Assembly (NCBI GenBank): GCA_905182415.1
Contig: CAJJBK010000001.1
Span: 24,920-88,919, forward strand
Length of the DNA stretch: 64,000 nt
From: an uncultured Woeseiaceae bacterium
Lineage (GTDB): Bacteria; Pseudomonadota; Gammaproteobacteria; Steroidobacterales; Woeseiaceae
Direction of reading: 5' to 3'
Shown here one piece after another: positions 18,742 through 28,922 of this stretch. The number at the start of each line of letters is the position of its first letter. The first letter of the stretch is position 1. Position numbers and translations under genes: made by a program. The notes under the pieces were generated by a model. It was not told the origin of the DNA. It did not search any database and saw only the letters and a program-made list of their open reading frames with translations.

Positions 18742-20190
18742 TTACCCTTTATTTTTATCTAATTTTTCAATAGTAAAACCTGTAAATCCATAAATCATTG
18801 AAATTACTGGATTGATTAAATTAAAAAAGACATACGGTAAATATGTAAAAGTAGGGACGCCAAGGGTAGCTGCCATGTACGCGCCACATGTATTCCAAGG
18901 CACCAAAGGAGAAGTTAGTGTTCCAGAATCCTCAATTACTCTCGAAAGATTTTTCGGATCAAGGTTGCGTTTTTTGAATTCTGCTTTAAACATTTTACCT
19001 GCTAACACAATCGAAATATATTGATCGGCACATACTATATTGATGCTAATGCAACTGAGGATAACTGTAGTAATTAAGGAACCAGTTGATTTAGCTGCCT
19101 TAAGAGATGAGCTGATGATTGTTTTCAGCATTCCTGCATGCTCAAGAACAGCACCAAATGACATTGCACTAATTACAAGCCACATAGTGTTAAGCATAGA
19201 TTGCATACCACCACGTGAAAGTAAGCTGTCTATCTCTGGGATACCAGTCGCTGAGGTATAACCAGTTGCTAAGGCTAGCCAAATACCTTTAATTAAGGAT
19301 AACGTCGGAGATAAATCATTTGAGTCTGCAAAAATCATGACAGCTTCCGGCTGCAGAAAAAATGCCATAACTCCGCCCAATAATGCGCCAAATAAAATTG
19401 TAGGTAATGCTGGAATCTTACGAATGGCCATAAGGAAAACTACCAATAAAGGCAACAATGCTAATAAAGTAATATTGAAAGTGGCATCTAATGTTTCAGT
19501 CAAAAGAGTTATTGTAGAATCTTCTATATCTGAATCTACACCAAAACCTAATATCATAAAAATTACCAAAGCCAATAAAAATGATGGAGTAGTTGTCCAG
19601 ACCATGTGCTTTATGTGCGCAAATAAATCAGTACCTGTAACTGCAGGAGCCAAATTAGTAGTGTCTGAAAGTGGAGACATTTTATCGCCAAAATAAGCTC
19701 CTGAAATTATAGCGCCTGCGGCTATAGCGGGTGATAGATTTAAGCCAATCGAAACAGCTATCAGAGCCACACCCAGAGTGCCTGCAACAGTCCATGAGCT
19801 CCCGGTAGCTAAAGCGGCAATCGCACAAATAAGACATGCTGCGGGATAAAATATTTTTGGATTAAGTAACTCAAGGCCATAAAAGATCAGTGTTGGCACA
19901 GTCCCAGAAATTAGCCAAGTTCCGATCAACGCACCCACACAAAGAAAAATTAATAATGCGCCCATGGCGGTACTGATACTAGCAACCATGGACTCCAGTA
20001 TATTTGACCAAGTATGTCCAATTTTAATGGCCACCAAACTTGCAATGGCTGCACCGATTATCAGAGCAATTTGATTCGGTCCATACGATGAATCAGATCC
20101 AAAGAAAAATACTGAAAATCCCAACATAAAAACAAGGCTCATGATTGGTATCAATGACTCTAATAAAGAAGCTTGGCGTGGTTCACTCAT
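18742..20190 (-). CDS. NhaC family Na+/H+ antiporter (first of three)
   Basis: A 482-residue transporter with about 12 membrane segments. ATGSSWTVAGTLG and ISGAYFGDKMSPLSDTTNLA are hallmark NhaC sequences; SGTLTSPLVPWNTCGAYMAATLG near the C-terminus is also typical. Members exchange Na+ for H+ or couple Na+ to organic anions (MleN-like), so the substrate is not fixed by homology. Two other NhaC relatives lie at 23.4 and 34.5 kb, each beside peptidase or hydrolase genes. The gene downstream on the same strand encodes the unknown protein of the copper module, about 100 bases away. Confidence 0.9.
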   Translation of the reverse strand: MSEPRQASLLESLIPIMSLVFMLGFSVFFFGSDSSYGPNQIALIIGAAIASLVAIKIGHTWSNILESMVASISTAMGALLIFLCVGALIGTWLISGTVPTLIFYGLELLNPKIFYPAACLICAIAALATGSSWTVAGTLGVALIAVSIGLNLSPAIAAGAIISGAYFGDKMSPLSDTTNLAPAVTGTDLFAHIKHMVWTTTPSFLLALVIFMILGFGVDSDIEDSTITLLTETLDATFNITLLALLPLLVVFLMAIRKIPALPTILFGALLGGVMAFFLQPEAVMIFADSNDLSPTLSLIKGIWLALATGYTSATGIPEIDSLLSRGGMQSMLNTMWLVISAMSFGAVLEHAGMLKTIISSSLKAAKSTGSLITTVILSCISINIVCADQYISIVLAGKMFKAEFKKRNLDPKNLSRVIEDSGTLTSPLVPWNTCGAYMAATLGVPTFTYLPYVFFNLINPVISMIYGFTGFTIEKLDKNKG

Positions 20191-20227
20191 TAATTGTTCT
20201 CATTTATAAATTTTCAGAAATTTAATT

Positions 20228-21586
20228 CTAATCAAAAGATCCCATTATTCCTGGAAATACTACTGGAGACTCATACCCGTCATTAGAGACACTTGCTACA
20301 CCAAAAAAATAATTATCAATGACAATATTTTCTAATGTGTAATTATCCACCAAACCAACATATCGACTGTTGGTCCATTGAGGACTAGACGTGAGGCGCC
20401 AATATATCTTATATCCTCTTAAATTCTCAGCAACATTACTTTCTGGGAGAGTCCATTCAAGGCTAGTATTAGCGCTTACCGCGCCCTTTATCTCTACATT
20501 AGAGGGAAAAGGAGGAGCTGATGCCATGCCGGCTAATGAAACAACATTCAATGCGGTTAATTTTTTTGCATATTCAAAATCCACGCCCTCAATCACGTCA
20601 CCGTATTCAATGCCATTTTCCAACCTAATATCTTGATGTTGACGGTGATAATGTTCGTGCGTTTCCATGATTCTCACACCAGGAATACCAAGCTCATTAA
20701 AGGGACGATGATGTCCACCTCTTCCAAAACGATCAAGTCGATAAATCATCATCACATCAAGGTTAGTTATAAATTGGTCGGCCATATTATCTACGTAACG
20801 AGCAATATTCCTTGATGGCGAATCTACTTCTCCGCCTCTATAGCGTCTTTTTAGAGCCTCATCTTTGGATTCAAGAAAGCGAGTACCTTCTGAGAACACT
20901 CTGGCTGACGAATTATCTGTAACGCCATCAATACCCGTAATATTGCCGATCATATCGTTGTTTAAAACTGCTTTTATTTGCCAGCCTTTCTCTAAGGCAT
21001 GACGTGCCACGATCTCTCCGCCAAATAAGCCTTGTTCTTCACCAGACAACCCAGCATAAATAATAGTTCCAGGAAACCTTGATTTAGAGAGGACCCTAGC
21101 TGCCTCAATAACACCAGCCATACCGCTGGCATTATCGTTAGCTCCTGGCGAGTCTGATGTATAATCCATGGGATCACTCACTCGAGAATCTATATCACCA
21201 CTCATCATAACCATTCTATTGGGATCTACGCTGCCTCTTTGAATAGCTAAAATATTGACAACCTCTGTTGCTCTTGGCACTCGCTCTTTCCCAGAAACAA
21301 CACCACTGACTCGAATAACTTCAAGGCAATTATCACAAGCTGATGAGATTTTATTGAATTCATTTTCAATCCATCGACGAGCTGCACCAATACCTCTCTT
21401 GTCTGAGTTGGTTTCTGATAAAGTATGTCGTGTCCCATAACTAACCAACTGTCTTATATCAGCTTCAATTCGTTGACTTGAGATTTGCTCTGGTAATATT
21501 TCCCTTATATCTTCAAAATCCTCTGCAAATACAAAAGAAGATGAGAGAGAAGCAAGTACTATCGAGACTCTAAAAAAATGATTCAT
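20228..21586 (-). CDS. Secreted M28 family metallopeptidase with C-terminal fibronectin-like domain
   Basis: A Zn-dependent aminopeptidase-like protein with a signal peptide (MNHFFRVSIVLASLSSSFVFA). Metal-site segments are SGDIDSRVSD, SPGANDNASGM, GLSGEEQGLFGG and NDMIGN. The first has Asp where most M28 enzymes have the Zn-binding His (usual HxDS), which may define a variant subgroup. About 90 C-terminal residues (SNVEIKGAVSANTSLEWTL onward) resemble a fibronectin type III module. It probably releases amino acids from peptides in the periplasm or outside the cell. It is adjacent to the NhaC gene on the same strand. Confidence 0.85.
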   Translation of the reverse strand: MNHFFRVSIVLASLSSSFVFAEDFEDIREILPEQISSQRIEADIRQLVSYGTRHTLSETNSDKRGIGAARRWIENEFNKISSACDNCLEVIRVSGVVSGKERVPRATEVVNILAIQRGSVDPNRMVMMSGDIDSRVSDPMDYTSDSPGANDNASGMAGVIEAARVLSKSRFPGTIIYAGLSGEEQGLFGGEIVARHALEKGWQIKAVLNNDMIGNITGIDGVTDNSSARVFSEGTRFLESKDEALKRRYRGGEVDSPSRNIARYVDNMADQFITNLDVMMIYRLDRFGRGGHHRPFNELGIPGVRIMETHEHYHRQHQDIRLENGIEYGDVIEGVDFEYAKKLTALNVVSLAGMASAPPFPSNVEIKGAVSANTSLEWTLPESNVAENLRGYKIYWRLTSSPQWTNSRYVGLVDNYTLENIVIDNYFFGVASVSNDGYESPVVFPGIMGSFD

Positions 21587-21626
21587 TTTAATATTAAGAC
21601 TCTCTAATGAATGCTTCTATTCAGCA

Positions 21627-22733
21627 TTAAAGTTTTGGTGTTAACTTTAACATCCGAGCACCTTTTTTATCTTCCAGCAGCCAAAGTGCACCATCAGGAC
21701 CCTCCTCAACTGAACGAATACGTTTGCCCATGTCAAAGCGTTCTATTTCTTCGGCCGATGAACCAGAAAACTTTACATGTACCAGAGATTTCGAAGACAA
21801 TCCCGATATAAAACCATCGCCTTTCCAGTCAGAAAATAGATCACCTTGATAAATTATAAATGAGCTTGGAGAAATTACTGGAGTCCACCATTCTTTCGGA
21901 TCTACAAATTCGGGCCTTGTGTGATGATCTGGAATTTCTCCCATATTGTAATGCCTACCATTTGAAACCAGAGGATAACCATAATTCGCTCCCTTAAATA
22001 CTCGATTCAATTCATCTCCACCTTTTGGTCCCATTTCTGTTTCCCAAAGTTGTCCATCTGCATCGAAATCAAAACCCAACGGATTGCGGTGCCCTAGTGA
22101 CCATATTTCTGCAGCAACTCCGCCACGAGCATAAAAAGGATTATCCTCTGGAATGCTGCCATCATCATATAAGCGAAGGATTTTACCTAAATTCATGTTC
22201 ATATCCTGAGCTGGATCAAATTTTTGACGATCGCCCGAAGAGATATACAAAAAGCCATCACTGGAAAATTCTATTCGGTGGCCGTAGTGACCACTTCCAG
22301 TAACTTTTGGTACCTGCCTCCAAATATATTTTATCTCAGTAAGCTCAGCACTATTGTTTTTGATATTTAATTTTGCTCTAATAACAGCTGCACCTTTCTT
22401 GTCTTTATCATCTTCGTCAGTTTCTGCAAAACTCAAATAAAGCATTTTATTCTCTGCATAGTCTGGATGAAGTGTGACATCCCCCAAACCACCTTGGCCA
22501 TCATAGGCAACAGAAGGGATCCCTTGAACTTCAATCATGTCTCCACTCTTAGGATTCATCATCAAAAGACGCCCCGATTTTTCAGTAACCAAGATATCTC
22601 CATCAGGTAGAAATGCCATTGCCCAAGGACTATTAAAACTGGCAATTCTCTCTATTTCAAATGGGGGTGGATTCTGACTTAACGCAGATCCCATGGAAAA
22701 AAATAGTAGATAGATAGATAATATTATTCTCAT
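21627..22733 (-). CDS. PQQ-dependent sugar dehydrogenase (soluble aldose dehydrogenase type)
   Basis: A periplasmic six-bladed beta-propeller quinoprotein of the YliI/Asd family, which oxidises aldoses with PQQ as cofactor. It has a signal peptide ending near SALSQ. Family motifs are FLPDGDILVTEKSGRL, QGGLGDVTLHPDYA, GHYGHRIEFSSDGFLYIS, GHRNPLGFDFD and ETEMGPKGGDELN. 368 residues is normal. GAGGA lies 7 bases before the ATG. Because no PQQ synthesis genes are in the window, cofactor supply cannot be judged here. Confidence 0.9.
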   Translation of the reverse strand: MRIILSIYLLFFSMGSALSQNPPPFEIERIASFNSPWAMAFLPDGDILVTEKSGRLLMMNPKSGDMIEVQGIPSVAYDGQGGLGDVTLHPDYAENKMLYLSFAETDEDDKDKKGAAVIRAKLNIKNNSAELTEIKYIWRQVPKVTGSGHYGHRIEFSSDGFLYISSGDRQKFDPAQDMNMNLGKILRLYDDGSIPEDNPFYARGGVAAEIWSLGHRNPLGFDFDADGQLWETEMGPKGGDELNRVFKGANYGYPLVSNGRHYNMGEIPDHHTRPEFVDPKEWWTPVISPSSFIIYQGDLFSDWKGDGFISGLSSKSLVHVKFSGSSAEEIERFDMGKRIRSVEEGPDGALWLLEDKKGARMLKLTPKL

Positions 22734-22770
22734 TTCTTATTCCTCATAACTGTATTAATTAATAATTTTC

Positions 22771-23337
22771 TTACACTTTTATTTCAAACATTGATTCAAT
22801 CTCAACAGCAGCATTCAATGGCAATGTGTTAACACCAAGGGCAGCCCTGGCAGACAATCCTGCATCACCAAAGACATCACGTAATAACTCCGAAGCGCCA
22901 TTTATAACATTCGCCTGTTTAGTGAAGTCATCTGTAGAATTTACAAATCCTCGAATTTGTATACATTTAACAACTCGATCAAGATCACCATCACAAGCTG
23001 CTTTGAGCTGGGCGATTATCCTTAAACCAACTTGTTGCGCCGCGATATAGCCATCATCAACCGTTAAATCTTTTCCTAACTTACCATATGTTGGAGTATC
23101 CAAACCATTTGGGGGGATCTGTCCTGCTATAAATACCTGATTGCCCGATATTCGGTAGGGAACATAAACTGCAACAGGCCGAGCAGCTTCCGGTAAGATA
23201 AATCCTAATTGCTTGAGTTTTATTTCTGCACCATATGACGCTTGTGAATTTGCACTTTTGGAAACACCCAAGGCGACTGCTGCTGTTCCCAGCATTTCAA
23301 AAAATAATCTCCTATTCATTTTCTTCAAACTCTCCAT
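22771..23337 (-). CDS. Exported RidA family protein
   Basis: RidA/YjgF proteins hydrolyse reactive enamines and imines made by PLP enzymes. The RidA domain covers about residues 45-185, with GQIPPNGLDTPTYGKLG, QQVGLRIIAQLKAACDGDLD and ARAALGVNTLPLNAAVEIE; the Arg that contacts the substrate carboxylate is probably in the last segment. Unlike cytoplasmic RidA, it begins MESLKKMNRRLFFEMLGTAA, a probable twin-arginine signal, so it is likely periplasmic. An ATG at 23319 (MNRRLFF) is an alternative start. Its export matches the exported PLP enzymes elsewhere in the window. Confidence 0.83.
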   Translation of the reverse strand: MESLKKMNRRLFFEMLGTAAVALGVSKSANSQASYGAEIKLKQLGFILPEAARPVAVYVPYRISGNQVFIAGQIPPNGLDTPTYGKLGKDLTVDDGYIAAQQVGLRIIAQLKAACDGDLDRVVKCIQIRGFVNSTDDFTKQANVINGASELLRDVFGDAGLSARAALGVNTLPLNAAVEIESMFEIKV

Positions 23338-23399
23338 TGTTTTTTAAAATATCCTTTGTAAAGAATAATATACTTTTTTTATCGGACTTCTAAAAGAAT

Positions 23400-24857
23400 T
23401 TAATGACGAAGATACCTAAGAATAATTATGGTCAATATTTGCAATAAGAACATACATAAGACAATCCTTGTCATTGAGGTGAGTCCAGCTATCAAAAAAC
23501 CGATCGAAGCAATTATACCATTTGTTAGTGCATAAGGAATTTGTGTACGAAAATGTGACAATGGCTCAATACCTGCGCCAATTGAAGAGAGGATAGTTGT
23601 TTCTGATATGGGTGATGAATGATCACCAAACAAAGCACCCGAGAGAACCGCGCCAATGATTATTGGAAACTCATTTCCCGTAGCTAAAGCAGAAGGAATT
23701 GCCAGGGGCATCATGATGATAATGGTTCCCCAAGAAGAACCAATAGCAAAAGATATAACGGCAGATACAAGAAAAATCACTAACGGCAATAAACTTGGGC
23801 TCACTATTTCCTTGGCTACATTACCGACATATTGCCCCGTCCCAAGCTCCTCACTAACTTGACCCAATGCCCATGCGAGAATGAGTGTCGCAGCAATAGG
23901 GAGCATTCCAGATATGCCCTCTATATAGACAGAAAACAAATCACTGAGTTTTTTTGCTCCTTTATATAGCACCAAAGAAATAAGGGTGACGGTAGCCAAA
24001 AAATATGCGGATGCAAGTGCCGCTCTAAAATCAGAACCTGGTATCTGTTTATCTGGGAATCCATGGATATTAAGAACAGAAAATAATGTTACACCTAATA
24101 CCAAAAGAGGGAGCCAAACAAAAATTGCTGCAATATTTTTAGAATGATTTTCAGATGACTCGTGTGAAATTTTTGTTGCACTTTCTGCGAGTCGCATTTG
24201 CCCGTAATCAAAACCCAATATTGATAATATCGGAACAATACTAATAGCTAGCCAAGCATAAAATTGATATGGAATAGCAGAAATAAAAACTTCCCATTCA
24301 CTGGTAATTATCTGGTTAATCTCAAAGCTATCCTTGATAACACTCATCGTAAATACCCCCCATCCAATAAAGGGAATTAATATTGCAATCGGGGATGAGG
24401 TTGAATCAATTATGAAAGCTAACTTCTGTCTTGAAATGCCATATCGATCGAATAAAGGCTGAAATACAGGTCCCACTATTAGTGGTGTTCCAAGATCAGA
24501 AAAAAATATAAGAATGCCGCTAAACCATGCACTAATCTGAGCTGATGCTTTGTTAACAATATATTTCATAGTGGTCTTTGCGAAAGCTATGCCACCACCC
24601 GAATACTGGATTAATTTTACAAAACCACCAATAAACCCTAGTAATACAAGAATACTAGCGTTATATGTATCGGCAATTTCGGGAACTAAGTAGTCAGTTA
24701 TTACTAAGGGAAGAAATAAAAGTGGCGACGTTGAATGGAGAAGAAAGACGCCTAGAATAACTCCTGAGAATAATCCTAAGAGGACATTTCTTGAGCTTAA
24801 TGAGACACATAGTGTCGCGACTACAGGTAAAAGAGATACAAAGCTCGTTTCACTCAA
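23400..24857 (-). CDS. NhaC family Na+/H+ antiporter (second of three)
   Basis: A 485-residue protein with about 12 membrane segments. Typical motifs are SDLGTPLIVGPVFQPLFDRY, IGSSWGTIIIMMPLAIPSAL and LFGDHSSPISETTILSS. The last one closely matches the third NhaC copy (GDHASPISDTTVVAS), so copies two and three are nearer each other than to copy one by eye. The start is a TTG at 24857 without a clear RBS, so the N-terminus is uncertain. It follows the glutathione peroxidase gene by 12 bases on the same strand. Confidence 0.88.
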   Translation of the reverse strand: MSETSFVSLLPVVATLCVSLSSRNVLLGLFSGVILGVFLLHSTSPLLFLPLVITDYLVPEIADTYNASILVLLGFIGGFVKLIQYSGGGIAFAKTTMKYIVNKASAQISAWFSGILIFFSDLGTPLIVGPVFQPLFDRYGISRQKLAFIIDSTSSPIAILIPFIGWGVFTMSVIKDSFEINQIITSEWEVFISAIPYQFYAWLAISIVPILSILGFDYGQMRLAESATKISHESSENHSKNIAAIFVWLPLLVLGVTLFSVLNIHGFPDKQIPGSDFRAALASAYFLATVTLISLVLYKGAKKLSDLFSVYIEGISGMLPIAATLILAWALGQVSEELGTGQYVGNVAKEIVSPSLLPLVIFLVSAVISFAIGSSWGTIIIMMPLAIPSALATGNEFPIIIGAVLSGALFGDHSSPISETTILSSIGAGIEPLSHFRTQIPYALTNGIIASIGFLIAGLTSMTRIVLCMFLLQILTIIILRYLRH

Positions 24858-24869
24858 AGTAAATATTTA

Positions 24870-25415
24870 TTATATATTTTCTTGGAGTGCCTTTTCTAAC
24901 GCACCAATTATCACATCATCATATGGCTTTGTTCTGGTACTAAAATCAGTAATAAGTTCACCATCTCTTCCTATCAAATATTTATGAAAATTCCATTGTG
25001 GGTAACCTCCAGCAGAATCAGCTAAGCCATGATAGAAAGGATGAGCGTTATTTTTTTTAACCGTTGTTTTTTCAAACATTGGAAATTTCACGCCATAAGT
25101 AAGACGACAAAAATCTTGTATCTCTTCTTCGGTTCCTGGTTCCTGACCTCGGAAATCATTAGAGGGAAAACCAAGTACTACCAGACCTTCATTGCCATAT
25201 TCTTCATTAAGTTTCTCTAAACCTTCGTACTGATAAGTAAATCCGCACTTGGATGCAGTATTCACGACCAGAACAACCTTACCTGAATAAGCCTCACACA
25301 AATTAACTTCTTCGCTTGACGCTAATTTTTTAAAATTATGATCTAAAAGTGTACCTTTACAAGCCAGTGCAGTGATGCTTAATAAGCACAGTATAATTGT
25401 TGTAAGACTTCTCAT
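24870..25415 (-). CDS. Exported glutathione peroxidase family protein
   Basis: A thiol peroxidase of the GPx fold that reduces hydroperoxides, usually with thioredoxin in bacteria. The peroxidatic Cys is in NTASKCGFTYQYEGL, the second conserved block is GFPSNDFRGQEPGT, and the catalytic Trp/Asn are in PQWNFHKYLI. A signal peptide (MRSLTTIILCLLSITALACKG) places it in the periplasm or makes it a lipoprotein. The sequence ALACKG is a plausible lipobox. AAAGGA precedes the ATG. The region 25416-25637 upstream is shared with the divergent ggt gene. Confidence 0.9.
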   Translation of the reverse strand: MRSLTTIILCLLSITALACKGTLLDHNFKKLASSEEVNLCEAYSGKVVLVVNTASKCGFTYQYEGLEKLNEEYGNEGLVVLGFPSNDFRGQEPGTEEEIQDFCRLTYGVKFPMFEKTTVKKNNAHPFYHGLADSAGGYPQWNFHKYLIGRDGELITDFSTRTKPYDDVIIGALEKALQENI

Positions 25416-25637
25416 AGCTTTTCCTTTGTATAAATGGAAAATATATTTAAATTAATTTGGAAATATATTTTACGATAAATATTTTTTACATTTCAATAAT
25501 ACTAAATTTTGCATTAAAGTTTGAATGTATTTGTATCTAATATTAGCATACCTACTCAATTTATTATTTACTTTGCAACAAAATGATTAATAATAGAACA
25601 TCAATTTAAATCTAAATCACTAAAAATAGGTGCCATT

Positions 25638-27365
25638 TTGCTCAACATAAAATCCTCAAGACTTTTTATATCAATCGGTGTTTTATTATTCATCGCATCA
25701 ACCAACCTGCATGCTGCTGGAAAAACTGCCGAACGAGGCAATAACGGTGCTGTAGCTTCGTCTTCATTGATAGCTTCAGAAGTAGGTGTTCAAATATTAA
25801 AAGAGGGAGGAAATGCAATCGATGCAGCTGTGGCTACGGCCTTTGCGATGGCGGTCACACACCCAACAGCTGGTAACATAGGTGGAGGTGGATTTCTCGT
25901 TTATCATGGAGTAAATGGGGAAACCACCACATTTGATTTTCGTGAAAAAGCACCACTCGCATCAACTAAAAATATGTATCTCGATGCGGAAGGTAAAGTT
26001 ATTAATAATGAAATAGGACCTATTGATCATTTTAGCATCAAAGCTGTAGGTGTTCCGGGAACAGTTGCTGGTTTAGAGTTAGCGCATCAACGTCTTGGAT
26101 CACTCGAATGGGCAAAATTACTCAGTCCTGCAGTTAAGTTAGCTCGCCAAGGAATACCAATCACTTTTAAGTTACATGATGATTTTAATAACCAAAGAAG
26201 AAAATCCTGGTTTGGTAAGTACCCTAGCTCACAAAAAATCTTTTACAAAGATCAAGGTAAACCTTATTTAGTCGGAGATGTATGGAAACAAAATGATCTA
26301 GCTAACACTCTAGAACGTATTCAGTCTAATGGTAAAGAAGGTTTTTATGGTGGTAAAACTGCAGAGTTAATAGCTAATTTCATGACTGCTAATAATGGCC
26401 TTATCACACTTGAAGATCTGAAAAAATACGAAGCGGTTGAACGCAAACCAATTAAAAATAACTATCGTGATTATGAAATCGTCAGCATGCCACCACCAAG
26501 TTCGGGTGGAGTAATAATATCTGAAATGCTAAATATCCTAGAACAATATGATCTCAACCAAATTGGTCATAATTCAGCTCAATATCTACATATTTTAACT
26601 GAGGCAATGCGTCGCGGTTATGCGGATCGAGCAAACTATCTTGGTGATCCTGACTTTAATGAGGATATGCCTCTCGAGCGTTTATTATCAAAAGAACATG
26701 CCGTTAACTTACAAAAAACCATTGATTTGAATACAAAATCAGAAAGTGATCCGGCGTTATTTGCAGAAATCTACGAAAGCGATGAAACCACTCATTTTTC
26801 AGTGGTAGATAAAGAAGGCAACATGGTCTCTCTAACATATACCTTAGAATTTGGTTATGGATCACATATTGTAGTGGAGGGAGCAGGTTTCCTTTTAAAT
26901 AATGAAATGGGTGACTTTAATGAACAGCCTGGAGTAACTAATATAAAAGGAGAAATTGGTACCCCTCCGAATCAAATAAGACCAGAACAAAGAATGTTGT
27001 CCAGCATGACTCCAACAATAGTAGCAAAAGATGGAATACCACTTTTCGCTACCGGCAGTCCAGGTGGAAAAACCATCATTAATACCACTATGCAAACTAT
27101 CCTCAATGTGGTTGACCATGGAATGACCATTGCTGAAGCAATAGAGGCACCTAGAATTCATCACCAGTGGCTTCCTGATATCACAACCTTTGAGAAACGA
27201 GGAATTTCAGCTGACACACAAGCTATCTATGAATCTTACGGACATAAAATTCGTACAAGGAACTCAATAGGAAGTGCGATGGGAGTCTATCGCGATCCTG
27301 AAACTGGTATAGTTTCTGGGGCTGCTGATTCTCGTGCTGAGGATAGTGGCGCAGCAGTTTACTAA
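25638..27365 (+). CDS. ggt: Gamma-glutamyltransferase
   Basis: Periplasmic enzyme that removes or transfers the gamma-glutamyl group of glutathione and related peptides. It is made as a precursor that cleaves itself before the nucleophilic Thr. Here the cleavage motif is ETTHFSVVDKEGNMVSLTYT, with the Thr near residue 384. Other conserved blocks are GNIGGGGFLVYHG, DFREKAPLAS, PPSSGGVIISEML and GSPGGKTIINTTMQ. The start is TTG at 25638 with AGG 7 bases upstream, and a signal peptide ends near LHAAG. The length of 575 residues is normal. It is divergent from glutathione peroxidase and convergent with the amidase. Confidence 0.93.
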   Translation: MLNIKSSRLFISIGVLLFIASTNLHAAGKTAERGNNGAVASSSLIASEVGVQILKEGGNAIDAAVATAFAMAVTHPTAGNIGGGGFLVYHGVNGETTTFDFREKAPLASTKNMYLDAEGKVINNEIGPIDHFSIKAVGVPGTVAGLELAHQRLGSLEWAKLLSPAVKLARQGIPITFKLHDDFNNQRRKSWFGKYPSSQKIFYKDQGKPYLVGDVWKQNDLANTLERIQSNGKEGFYGGKTAELIANFMTANNGLITLEDLKKYEAVERKPIKNNYRDYEIVSMPPPSSGGVIISEMLNILEQYDLNQIGHNSAQYLHILTEAMRRGYADRANYLGDPDFNEDMPLERLLSKEHAVNLQKTIDLNTKSESDPALFAEIYESDETTHFSVVDKEGNMVSLTYTLEFGYGSHIVVEGAGFLLNNEMGDFNEQPGVTNIKGEIGTPPNQIRPEQRMLSSMTPTIVAKDGIPLFATGSPGGKTIINTTMQTILNVVDHGMTIAEAIEAPRIHHQWLPDITTFEKRGISADTQAIYESYGHKIRTRNSIGSAMGVYRDPETGIVSGAADSRAEDSGAAVY

Positions 27366-27367
27366 AA

Positions 27368-28897
27368 CTAGAGTGATCGCTGAAGGTTAGGTCTTCTATT
27401 TAAATGGTCTGTACTGGCTTCATAGGCCATTGCAAATTCAATTAGTTTCGCGTCCTCACCCATTCGACCCATAAATTGAATACCCATAGGCCTACCCTGA
27501 GCATCAAAACCTACTGGTAAATTAATTACCGGAAGCCCCGCTAGGGTTCCTCCAATTACTACCTCCATCCATCGATGGTAAGTGTCCATTTTTACTCCGT
27601 TGATTGATTTTGGCCAGTGCGAATCAATCGAAAAAGGAAATATTTGAGCAGAAGGTAACGCCAAAAAATCATAATTATTAAATAATGCTAATAAAGATTC
27701 ATACCAGCTGGTTCTTATCTTTCCTGCCTCATGCAATTGGTGCCCATTTATATTAAAAGCTCCTTCAACCTCCCAAATTAATTCAGGTTTGAGTAATTTT
27801 CTAGTGTTTGGATCATCGTAATATTTTTTAGCCCAAAGACATGACCAATGACGCAATGTTAGCCATGCTTGCCACAATCTTTGCATCTCAAATTTAGGCA
27901 TACAAAATTCTGTCCTAAGACCTTCATCCTCAAGGTCATTTAGAGCTGTCTCACATAATTGCAATACGCCTTTTTCGGTAGGTAAATAACCATTATAGTC
28001 ACCCATCCATCCAATCTTAAGATCTCTTAGATTCGGTGCTTTAAGATCGTCATAATTAGGCAATGGATCCTTTAAACTCAATGGAACTCTGTTATCTGGA
28101 CCAGACATAATGGATAACAACCTCATCATGTCCTCAACATTTCTACCCATAGCCCCATCTGTAGATAATTGCTGATAAAAACTATCCGAATTCACATAAT
28201 AGGAGGGGACTCTTCCTTGGCTTGGGCGAAAACCTATAACATTATTATAAGCAGCTGGGTTCCTTAAGGAACCCATCATATCGCTTCCGTCCGCCACAGG
28301 TAACATTTGTGTGGCTAATCCAACAGCCGCACCACCACTGCTTCCACCGGCGGTAAGCGAGGGATTATAAGCATTGCGTGTTGGTCCAAATACTGGGTTG
28401 TAGGTTTGCGAGCCATAACCAAATTCAGGTACATTTGTTTTACCTACAAAGATTGCACCAGCCGCTCTCAAGCGAGAGACAAATAAATCATCTGCTGATG
28501 CATATGTTCCGGCGAAGATTGGTGAACCCTCACTGGTTGGAAGGTCCGTTGAATAAGCTAAATCTTTAATAGCATGAGGCATACCATGCATCCAGCCTCG
28601 ATAACTGCCTTTTGATAACTCAATGTCTGCAGCCTTTGCTTGTCCAATTAATAAATCTTCATCAGGTATACTTACGATAGCATTATATATTGGATTGTAT
28701 TTAGCTATTTTCGTCAGATATGCCCGCATTACCTCTTCACAACTTACCTTCTGGGATCGAATCATAATTGATAATTCTGATGCGCTAAAATGAGTTATCT
28801 CAGAAGATAATTGCCCTTGTGCAATATTAGTTAAACCACTTAACAAACCGATAGAACTGAATGTTTTGATAACATCACGACGAGTAATTTCTTTCAA
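27368..28897 (-). CDS. Tat-exported amidase (amidase signature family)
   Basis: Hydrolyses carboxamides with a Ser-Ser-Lys triad. The Lys is in HAIKDLAYSTD, the Ser residues are in AGGSSGGAAVGLA and GSDMMGSLRNPAAYNNVIG, all in the expected order. The N-terminus MKEITRRDVIKTFSSIGLLSG is a twin-arginine signal, so the enzyme is probably periplasmic. Translation seems to start at a TTG (28897); AAAGGA is present but 16 bases upstream, so the exact start is uncertain. It lies 25 bases after madM on the same strand and could be co-transcribed with the malonate carrier, for example to release acids from malonamide-like compounds (speculative). Confidence 0.88.
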   Translation of the reverse strand: MKEITRRDVIKTFSSIGLLSGLTNIAQGQLSSEITHFSASELSIMIRSQKVSCEEVMRAYLTKIAKYNPIYNAIVSIPDEDLLIGQAKAADIELSKGSYRGWMHGMPHAIKDLAYSTDLPTSEGSPIFAGTYASADDLFVSRLRAAGAIFVGKTNVPEFGYGSQTYNPVFGPTRNAYNPSLTAGGSSGGAAVGLATQMLPVADGSDMMGSLRNPAAYNNVIGFRPSQGRVPSYYVNSDSFYQQLSTDGAMGRNVEDMMRLLSIMSGPDNRVPLSLKDPLPNYDDLKAPNLRDLKIGWMGDYNGYLPTEKGVLQLCETALNDLEDEGLRTEFCMPKFEMQRLWQAWLTLRHWSCLWAKKYYDDPNTRKLLKPELIWEVEGAFNINGHQLHEAGKIRTSWYESLLALFNNYDFLALPSAQIFPFSIDSHWPKSINGVKMDTYHRWMEVVIGGTLAGLPVINLPVGFDAQGRPMGIQFMGRMGEDAKLIEFAMAYEASTDHLNRRPNLQRSL

Positions 28898-28922
28898 TTT
28901 AAAAATAATAAGATCCTTTGTT

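Noticed and set aside
25416..25637. A small gene or RNA in the divergent ggt/glutathione peroxidase space
   Set aside because: The 222 bases are AT-rich with no frame that has an RBS and no stable hairpin that I could find.
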